DNA of 5,881 nt. Source: Thermomicrobiales bacterium. GTDB lineage: Bacteria; Chloroflexota; Chloroflexia; Thermomicrobiales; UBA6265. Under the pieces are notes generated by a model. That model had not been told where the DNA came from. It searched no databases and saw only the letters and a program-made list of their open reading frames with translations. The DNA lies in contig JAICJJ010000203.1 in assembly GCA_025928535.1 (NCBI GenBank), positions 1-5,881 on the forward strand, in the 5' to 3' direction. The position numbers were made by a program, and so were the translations under genes. This document shows, piece by piece, positions 1-5,047 of this stretch (position 1 is the first letter of the stretch; each line of letters begins with the position of its first letter).

Positions 1-21
1 GAAAAGACGAACGCCGACGGG

Positions 22-60
22 CTCGGCGAGGAGCGGAGTGAGACGGCGCTCCTCGCCGGG
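22..60 (-). terminator. Strong stem-loop 3' of the solute-binding protein gene (terminator or mRNA-stabilising hairpin)
   Basis: Positions 24-35 and 47-58 form a perfect 12-bp inverted repeat (CGGCGAGGAGCG with its complement) around an 11-base loop. A G-U and a G-C pair at 22-23/59-60 can extend the stem. It begins about 20 bases after the stop codon of the minus-strand gene, where a terminator is expected. It lacks a U-tract directly after the stem: the nearest T-rich stretch on the minus strand is at positions 1-7, some 15 bases further on. It could instead be a hairpin that protects the 3' end of the binding-protein message from decay, as known between binding-protein and permease genes in sugar ABC operons (for example malE-malF). 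The structure is seen directly; its role is inferred. Confidence 0.55.
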
Positions 61-78
61 GCGAACGGGCTTCCGGGG

Positions 79-1734
79 CTACTTCTTGTAGCCGATGGAG
101 TCCTGGTAGATCTTGAGCTGCTTGTCCTTGCCGTAGCGGTCGGTGATCTTCAGCCAGGCCTGGTAGAGATCGTCGAGGGCTGCCTTTGCCTGAGTCTGAC
201 CGGCCAGGACGGCCGAGACGCGGACGTCGAGTTCGTGCCAATACTCGGCCGTTCCCGGAATCCGCAAGTAGCTCTCCTGCAGCGGGCTGACAAGACCCTC
301 GTAGTAGGCGTTCGTGAACGCGGTCACGTCATGGGCGTTCCAGCCCTGTTCGACGTAGTCCTGGACGGTGGCGGTGCCGTAGGGCGGGAGGAAGGCGTAT
401 TTGACGCCAGGCTGCACGCCCGTCGTGCCGTGCGTGATGTTGTAGAACTCGTTTTTCTGGTTTGCCATAAAGGCCAGGAAGTCGTAGGTCGCTTCATTGT
501 TCTTGGAGGCCCGCGAGATCACGCCGTGCCAACTGCCGCCGTTGACGTTGGCCACCTGGTTGAGATCGTAGTCGGTCGACTTCTTGGTGATGGGGTTGTA
601 GGCCTGGGTCGTTCCAGGAATCGGCGCCGCTCCGACCTTTCCCTGAACCTTCGACGATTTCGGGTCTTGCGCCAGCGTGGGCAAGTCGCCCCAGGTCGGC
701 TCCATCACCGAATTCCCAGCGAGGAAGAGGTTCCAGCCCTCGCCGAGCGTCCAGGCCAACATCGCCGACGGACCGTCCTTGACGAACTTGGCGTAGTCCT
801 CGAGGGCGAGCACGTGCCCGTCGGAATTGATCAGGGGCTCCATCGTGTCAGGATTGAACCAGAAGAAGTTGTTGTCCTTGGAAATCACGTACGGCGCGGC
901 CAGGGTCAGGAAGTGGAAGAAGCCCTGCTCGTTGACCTTCGCGTGGAGCGCGATTCCCCAGTCGTTCTGCCCGTCGCCGTTCCAGTCCCAACCGGTGAAG
1001 AAGTCGGCGACGTCGTGCATCTCCTTCATGGTCTTGGGCGGGTTGGGAAACGCGCTGCCCATCTTGTCTTCGAATTTCTTCTGGATGTCCTTGTTGTTGA
1101 AGATGTCGTCCCGGTAATAAAGGATCTGCTGGTCCGCGTCGAAGAGGACGCCGTACCACTCGCCGCCCCAGGTATAGAGCTGGGCCATTGATGGGATGAC
1201 CTGGCTCGGATCCCAGTAGGGATATCGGGGATCCTTCAGAAAATCGGTGATCGGGACGATATACGGGGTCTCGGGCACGAAGAAGTCGCCGTAGAACCAG
1301 GCGCCGGTCTGGTAGGCGTCATACCGATTCAGGCCCGAACTCAGGTCAGTGAAGATTTGCTGGTGGAGGGTTTCGATCGGGACTTCGGCGACGTTGACAT
1401 GCGCCCCGGTCTCTTCCTCCCAGCGCGGCGCGTGGTACTGGACCGCGTCGCCGACCGTCGCCTTGAGGGCCATGACGTTGATGGTGACGCCTTTGTATGG
1501 ATTGGTCTTGAGGTAGGCGACGCGCTCCTTGGTGACCGGACCTTCGTACTTGGCGGCAGGATCGGAATCGAGCAGCGACTCCTGAGCCGCCACGTCTTGC
1601 GCCAGGCGGCGGACAAAACTGGCCGAGAGGCCGAGGGCAGCCGCTTTGAGCAGCGCCTCGCGCCGTGTCAATCTTCCGCTCGCCAGACCATCCACCAGGT
1701 CCCGCATCCGGCGGTCATGCGACTCGAACGACAT
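79..1734 (-). CDS. Extracellular solute-binding protein of a sugar ABC transporter, twin-arginine leader
   Basis: This 551-residue protein is probably the substrate-capturing component of a carbohydrate ABC importer, acting outside the cytoplasmic membrane. The N-terminus has a twin-arginine-type leader (RLTRREALLK, residues 21-30, then a short Ala/Leu-rich stretch to about 41). A plausible cleavage site follows VAA at 48-50, and no lipobox cysteine is present. The mature part shows features of family 1 sugar-binding proteins: an opening strand (VTINVMAL, 83-90), WEEETG at 105-110, and many Trp/Tyr/Asp/Asn residues suited to sugar stacking. DWNGDGQND (250-258) resembles a calcium-binding EF-hand loop. 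It is about 100 residues longer than typical 420-450-residue members. I chose the ATG at 1734 over an in-frame GTG at 1770 because GGAGGT lies six bases upstream of it. The gene is divergent from two sugar kinases, which suggests a sugar or polyol ligand; the exact ligand is unknown. The permease genes are probably beyond the left edge. Confidence 0.88.
   Translation of the reverse strand: MSFESHDRRMRDLVDGLASGRLTRREALLKAAALGLSASFVRRLAQDVAAQESLLDSDPAAKYEGPVTKERVAYLKTNPYKGVTINVMALKATVGDAVQYHAPRWEEETGAHVNVAEVPIETLHQQIFTDLSSGLNRYDAYQTGAWFYGDFFVPETPYIVPITDFLKDPRYPYWDPSQVIPSMAQLYTWGGEWYGVLFDADQQILYYRDDIFNNKDIQKKFEDKMGSAFPNPPKTMKEMHDVADFFTGWDWNGDGQNDWGIALHAKVNEQGFFHFLTLAAPYVISKDNNFFWFNPDTMEPLINSDGHVLALEDYAKFVKDGPSAMLAWTLGEGWNLFLAGNSVMEPTWGDLPTLAQDPKSSKVQGKVGAAPIPGTTQAYNPITKKSTDYDLNQVANVNGGSWHGVISRASKNNEATYDFLAFMANQKNEFYNITHGTTGVQPGVKYAFLPPYGTATVQDYVEQGWNAHDVTAFTNAYYEGLVSPLQESYLRIPGTAEYWHELDVRVSAVLAGQTQAKAALDDLYQAWLKITDRYGKDKQLKIYQDSIGYKK
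1585..1734 (-). other. Twin-arginine-type export signal of the solute-binding protein
   Basis: Residues 1-50 comprise a long charged n-region, a T-R-R-E-A-L-L-K box with the arginine pair at residues 24-25, a weak hydrophobic stretch (about 27-41), and a possible signal peptidase site after V-A-A at residue 50. The box matches the Tat consensus S/T-R-R-x-F-L-K except for Ala in place of Phe. There is no Leu-x-x-Cys lipobox, so lipid anchoring is not expected. If the Tat assignment is right, the protein is exported folded. The hydrophobic stretch is short, and the charged VRRLAQD segment follows it, so the signal may be atypical or remain uncleaved. Confidence 0.6.
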
Positions 1735-1741
1735 CGCTCCA

Positions 1742-1747
1742 CCTCCA
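1742..1747 (-). promoter_or_regulatory. Shine-Dalgarno sequence fixing the solute-binding protein start
   Basis: On the minus strand GGAGGT lies six bases upstream of the ATG at 1734-1732. This strong ribosome-binding site with good spacing is the reason for preferring the 551-residue form over the version starting at GTG 1770, which would add twelve Gly/Arg-rich residues ahead of the leader. Confidence 0.8.
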
Positions 1748-1876
1748 AGATCGCCACGGCTGCGCCGCACTGCCCGTCCGCGAGTTCGCGCTGACGACTG
1801 CGACCTCGGTATGCTATCGCATCATGGCAACATTGGCGCGGGGGCGTCACCATTCGATCGGCCAAACGTAAAGGGG

Positions 1877-1911
1877 GCGCTCGGGCGTTCGCACAGCGTC
1901 CGATTCAGCGC
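1877..1911 (+). promoter_or_regulatory. Leader stem-loop just upstream of the kinase ribosome-binding site
   Basis: In the plus-strand RNA, 1881-1887 (TCGGGCG) pairs with 1897-1903 (CGTCCGA) through seven pairs including one G-U. The loop is nine bases. A lower stem pairs 1877-1880 (GCGC) with 1908-1911 (GCGC) across a four-base bulge (1904-1907). The stem ends two bases before the GGGAG ribosome-binding sequence. Such a position could influence translation initiation or message stability of the kinase operon. The pairing is seen in the sequence. Whether the transcript starts upstream of it, and any regulatory role, is inference, and GC-rich DNA forms such stems fairly often by chance. Confidence 0.35.
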
Positions 1912-1913
1912 GT

Positions 1914-1918
1914 GGGAG
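1914..1918 (+). promoter_or_regulatory. Ribosome-binding site of the first kinase, bearing on the choice between two adjacent ATGs
   Basis: GGGAG ends one base before the ATG at 1920 and four bases before the ATG at 1923. The spacing favours the second ATG. The protein would then start MTESN, one residue shorter. The reading frame is closed by TAA at 1869-1871 and has no other ATG, GTG or TTG before 1920, so the start is confined to these two codons. Confidence 0.6.
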
Positions 1919-1919
1919 C

Positions 1920-3470
1920 ATGATGACGGAGTCGAATCCTCTCCTCGTCGGGCTCGATGTCGGAACCACCAGCGTCAAGGCGGTCGTCTACGAACCGGAC
2001 GGGCGGGCGCTCGCGATCGCGACGACGCCGACCCCGACGACCTATCCGCAACCGGGCCGGGCGTACTACACCGCCGAAGGGCTCTGGCAGAGCGTCGTCG
2101 CCGTCTTGCGCGATGCGCTCGGCCAGGTCGATGACCCGCGACGCGTGGCCGGCGTCGCGGTCGCGAGCATGGGCGAAGCGGGCGTGCCGCTCGATTGTCG
2201 CGGGGAGCCGATCGGCGAGATCATCGCCTGGTTCGACAACCGGACCCGGCCCCAAGCCGAATGGCTCGACCGCGTCATCGGTCGCGACCGCCTTTTCGCG
2301 ACAACCGGGTTGTCGCTGCAGCCGATCTTTTCGCTCAACAAGATGCTCTGGTGGAAGGAAAACGCGCCGGACGTCTGGGCGCGGACCGCGCGCTGGCTGC
2401 ACGTCGCCGACTACATCGCGTTTCGCCTGTCCGGCGTGGCCGCCACCGACCGTTCGCTCGCGTCGCGCACGCTGGCGTTCGATCTGCACCGGCTGGAATG
2501 GGACGACGCGATTCTCCGCGAAGCGGGGATCGATCCGGCGATCCTGGCGCCGATCGTCTCCGGCGGCTCGCCGCTTGGCCACGTGACGCGCGCCGCCGCC
2601 GAAACGACCGGGCTGCCGGGGACGGCGATCGTCGCCGCGGGCGGCCATGATCACGTCTGTGGCGCGCTGGCCGGCGGCGCGATCGCTCCCGGGGTGATGC
2701 TCAATTCGCTCGGCACCGCCGAAGCGGTCTTTCTTCCGCTCGACACGCCGCTCTCCGATCCGGCGGTCGGGCGGCACGGCTTCACCCAGGGGGCGCATGT
2801 CGTCGGCGGCCGAACCTACGTCTTCGCCGGGCAATACACCTCCGGGGCGAGCGTTTCCTGGATTCGCGACGCGGTCGCGCCGGTCGCCGGCCCGCCGCCG
2901 TCGTATGACGCATTGCTGGCGGAAGCGGCCGCCACGCCGGCCGGCAGCCTCGGCGTCGTCTTTCTGCCGCATTTGCGGCTCGCCAACCCGCCCTACGACG
3001 ACCCGCGTTCGCGTGGGGCGTTCGTCGGCCTTTCGACTGACGTCCGGCGGGGAGCGCTGGTCCGCGCCGTGCTGGAAGGGATCGCGATGGAATCGCGCAA
3101 TTCCCTCCAGGATCTGCTGCTCTATCCGGGCGTCGCGCCGCCGGCCGAAATCTTCGCGATCGGCGGCGGCTCTCGCAACGAATTGCTGATGCGGATCAAG
3201 GCGTCGGTCATGAACCGGACGCATCTGGTGCTGGGCGCGGACGAAGCGACCGCCCTCGGCGCGGCCCTGCTCGCCGGGCTCGGCGCCGGGGTCTATCCGA
3301 ATGTCGAAACCGCGCTCGCCGGGCTCCGCTACGAACGGACGCCGGTCGCGCCGGATTCGGCCGACGCGGCCAGGTACGAAGCGATCTTCACCGAGGTCTA
3401 CCGGCGGCTCTACCCCGCGGTCGCGCCACTCAGCCACGCTGTTGTCGATCTGCAGAGCGAACAACCATGA
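1920..3470 (+). CDS. FGGY-family carbohydrate kinase, substrate unassigned
   Basis: This 516-residue protein is a cytoplasmic ATP-dependent sugar kinase of the FGGY superfamily, at the family's usual length. The N-terminal domain opens with the phosphate-binding motif GLDVGTT (11-17). The C-terminal domain begins near GGHDHVCGAL (241-250), whose D244 aligns with the catalytic aspartate. It continues with SLGTAEA (263-269), the adenine-binding AIGGGSRNELLMRIKA (413-428) and DEATALGAALLAG (441-453). The FGGY signature region is divergent: where xylulokinases read GERxP before DxxxRGxFxGL, this protein reads RLANPPYDDPRSRGAFVGL. The substrate is probably a pentulose, hexulose or related polyol; the motifs do not match xylulokinase, glycerol kinase or ribulokinase well enough to name one. 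It overlaps the next kinase by four bases and heads a two-gene operon divergent from the sugar-binding protein. Start is at 1920 or 1923. Confidence 0.88.
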   Translation: MMTESNPLLVGLDVGTTSVKAVVYEPDGRALAIATTPTPTTYPQPGRAYYTAEGLWQSVVAVLRDALGQVDDPRRVAGVAVASMGEAGVPLDCRGEPIGEIIAWFDNRTRPQAEWLDRVIGRDRLFATTGLSLQPIFSLNKMLWWKENAPDVWARTARWLHVADYIAFRLSGVAATDRSLASRTLAFDLHRLEWDDAILREAGIDPAILAPIVSGGSPLGHVTRAAAETTGLPGTAIVAAGGHDHVCGALAGGAIAPGVMLNSLGTAEAVFLPLDTPLSDPAVGRHGFTQGAHVVGGRTYVFAGQYTSGASVSWIRDAVAPVAGPPPSYDALLAEAAATPAGSLGVVFLPHLRLANPPYDDPRSRGAFVGLSTDVRRGALVRAVLEGIAMESRNSLQDLLLYPGVAPPAEIFAIGGGSRNELLMRIKASVMNRTHLVLGADEATALGAALLAGLGAGVYPNVETALAGLRYERTPVAPDSADAARYEAIFTEVYRRLYPAVAPLSHAVVDLQSEQP

Positions 3471-5026
3471 CTCAACTCTATCTGGGCATCGATCTCGGCA
3501 CGTCGGCGGTCAAGGCGCTCATCGTCGATGCCGCGGGCCAGGTCCGCGCTGCCGGTTCGGCCGAATACCCGGTCAACCGGCCGCAGCCGGGCTGGGCCGA
3601 GCAAGACCCGGTGATGTGGTGGACGGCGACCATCGACGCTGTCCGGCAGGCGCTCGGCTGGGCCGGCGCGAATGCCCGCGTCGCTGCCATCGGCGTTTCG
3701 GGGCAGATGCATGGCACGGTCTTGCTCGACGAGCGGGAACGGCCGCTCGCGCCGGCAATCATCTGGGCCGACGGCCGCTCGCAAGCGCAAGTCGAGCGCC
3801 TGACGCGGGAAATCGGCGCCGAACGATTGATCGACATCGCCGGCAGCCCGCTCGCCGCCGGCTTTCAGGCGGCCACCGTCGCCTGGGTCAAGGAAGAGCG
3901 CTCGTCGGTCTGGTGGCGGACGAAACGCGTCTTGCTGCCGAAAGACGAATTGCGCCGCCGCCTGACTGGCGAGATCATGACCGATCCGGGCGATGGCAGC
4001 GGCACGCTCCTGTTCGACGCGCGCTGGCGCAACTGGTCGCCGGACTTGCTCGGCGCGGTCGGCGTCGAGCCGGCGAAATTGCCGCCGGTGCGGCCGTCCG
4101 CGTCGCTCGCCGGCGCGCTGCGGCCCGACGCCGCCGCGGAGTTCGGGCTGCCGGCCGGCATTCCGGTCGCGGTCGGCTCCGGCGACGCCCCGAGCGGCAT
4201 GCTCGGCGCGGGCATCGTCGATCCGGCGACGATGCTGCTGTCGATCAGCACTGGGGCGCAGGTGATGATCCCGGCGCTCGGCGTCCATCCCGATCCGCTT
4301 GGCCGTAGCCACACGTTCGCTTCCGCGCTCGAACCGGGCGCTGGTCACCCCGGCTGGAACCAGATGGGCGCGACCCTCGTCGCCGGCATGGCGATGCGCT
4401 GGCTGCGCGACGAATTGCTCGGTCTGTCCGGCCCCGACGCCTACGAACGGATGTCCGCCTGGGCGGCCGAGTCGCAACCCGGCGCGCGCGGTGTCCTTTT
4501 CCTGCCTTATCTCGTCGGCGAACGGTCGCCGCACATGGACGCTCGCGCCCGGGGCGTCTTTCTCGGGCTCGGCGCCCACCACGACCGGGGCGACCTCGTG
4601 CGCGCGGTCATGGAAGGCGCGATCTTCGCCTGCCTCGACGCGTTCGCGGCGTTACGCGAAGGAGGCGCCGCGCCGGAGCGGATCGTGATGGCGGGCGGCG
4701 GCGCCCGAAGCCCGCTCTGGCGGCAGATCGTCGCCGACATTTTCGGCCTCCCCGTCGTGGCGCTGGCGACGGCGGATCAGGCGGCGATGGGCGCGGCCAT
4801 TCTGGCGATCGCCGCGACGACGGGACGCGACGCGGTCGAAACGGCGCGGGACTGGGCCGCCTACGGTCCGCCGCTGACGCCGAACCGGGCGCGGCACGCA
4901 CGCTACGCCGAACTCTACGCCATCTTTCGCGAGGCGTACGGTCAGACGATCGACCTGAGCCACAAACTGGCCGCGTTCGGCGAAGCGCCGCGCCGCGTCC
5001 TCTCCACCGAACGCCACCGACATTGA
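3467..5026 (+). CDS. xylB: Xylulokinase-type FGGY carbohydrate kinase
   Basis: This 519-residue cytoplasmic kinase most likely phosphorylates D-xylulose to D-xylulose 5-phosphate, feeding the pentose phosphate pathway. Seen in order: GIDLGTS (7-13); SGQMHG (78-83), the substrate-site motif typical of xylulokinase; GDGSGTLLFD (175-184); GSGDAPSG (237-244) with D240 as the expected catalytic base; LVGERSPHMDARARGVF (349-365), a good match to the family signature GERxPxxDxxARGxFxGL; and AGGGARSPLWRQIVAD (409-424), the adenine pocket. The start ATG overlaps the upstream stop as ATGA with only a weak purine-rich site (AGAGCGA) before it, implying coupling to the upstream kinase. Two positions are unusual: Ala follows D240 where Asn or Gln is common, and STG (261-263) replaces the usual GTS after the Leu-Ser strand. 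A related ketopentose or polyol substrate remains possible, so the symbol is a family-level call. Confidence 0.82.
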   Translation: MTQLYLGIDLGTSAVKALIVDAAGQVRAAGSAEYPVNRPQPGWAEQDPVMWWTATIDAVRQALGWAGANARVAAIGVSGQMHGTVLLDERERPLAPAIIWADGRSQAQVERLTREIGAERLIDIAGSPLAAGFQAATVAWVKEERSSVWWRTKRVLLPKDELRRRLTGEIMTDPGDGSGTLLFDARWRNWSPDLLGAVGVEPAKLPPVRPSASLAGALRPDAAAEFGLPAGIPVAVGSGDAPSGMLGAGIVDPATMLLSISTGAQVMIPALGVHPDPLGRSHTFASALEPGAGHPGWNQMGATLVAGMAMRWLRDELLGLSGPDAYERMSAWAAESQPGARGVLFLPYLVGERSPHMDARARGVFLGLGAHHDRGDLVRAVMEGAIFACLDAFAALREGGAAPERIVMAGGGARSPLWRQIVADIFGLPVVALATADQAAMGAAILAIAATTGRDAVETARDWAAYGPPLTPNRARHARYAELYAIFREAYGQTIDLSHKLAAFGEAPRRVLSTERHRH

Positions 5027-5027
5027 G

Positions 5028-5047
5028 GGCCGTGGTCAACCATGGCT
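5028..5047 (+). terminator. Weak stem-loop in the convergent 3' junction
   Basis: Directly after the plus-strand kinase stop codon, GGCCGTGG (5028-5035) can pair with CCATGGCT (5040-5047) around the loop TCAA, with two G-U pairs. The stop codon of the opposing gene (5036-5038) sits in the loop. There is no U-tract after it, so it is not a canonical intrinsic terminator. On the minus strand the G-U pairs become mismatches, so it would mainly serve the plus-strand transcript. It may be chance. Confidence 0.3.

Larger units (their letters stand above)
1735..1919. promoter_or_regulatory. Divergent intergenic region between the solute-binding protein and the kinase operon
   Basis: These 185 bases separate two divergently transcribed units, so both promoters must lie here or within the flanking genes. 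I could not find a convincing -35/-10 pair with 16-18 spacing on either strand. The best fragments are TATGCT at 1810-1815 (plus) and TAGCAT within 1811-1816 (minus), neither with a matching -35. Possible protein-binding elements are a near-palindrome CGCGA-GT-TCGCG at 1779-1790, an ATGC-TATC-GCAT inverted repeat at 1811-1822, and two GGGGGCG direct repeats at 1840-1846 and 1873-1879. A shared operator for a sugar-responsive regulator is plausible, but none is identified. Confidence 0.5.

Noticed and set aside
235..1191. A 318-codon plus-strand frame opposite the solute-binding protein
   Set aside because: The product is a Val/Arg/Gly/Leu-rich string without domains, and the minus strand has a coherent binding protein with leader and ribosome-binding site.
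1735..1770. Extended binding-protein start at GTG 1770
   Set aside because: It adds twelve Gly/Arg-rich residues in front of the leader, whereas the ATG at 1734 has a strong Shine-Dalgarno sequence at correct spacing.
1805..1831. LacI-type operator centred on the CG at 1818-1819
   Set aside because: The half-sites on either side do not match each other, so there is no real dyad.
1833..1865. TTGGC and GCCAA inverted repeat in the divergent spacer as an operator
   Set aside because: Only five bases match, 23 bases apart, with no extension. This is expected by chance.
1646..2134. A plus-strand frame crossing the divergent spacer
   Set aside because: It runs through the binding-protein N-terminus, the spacer and the start of the first kinase. 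The translation is Arg-rich and resembles no family, and the kinase has its own well-placed start.
1905..3464. A 519-codon open frame on the minus strand lying opposite nearly all of the first kinase gene
   Set aside because: It is in codon register with the kinase and stays open only because that gene avoids TTA, CTA and TCA codons, as expected from very high third-position GC. The product is Arg/Asp/Gly-rich with no recognisable domain.
3410..4582. A 390-codon minus-strand frame opposite the second kinase
   Set aside because: Same GC-driven effect. The translation is low-complexity and Arg-rich, while the plus strand carries a complete set of xylulokinase motifs.
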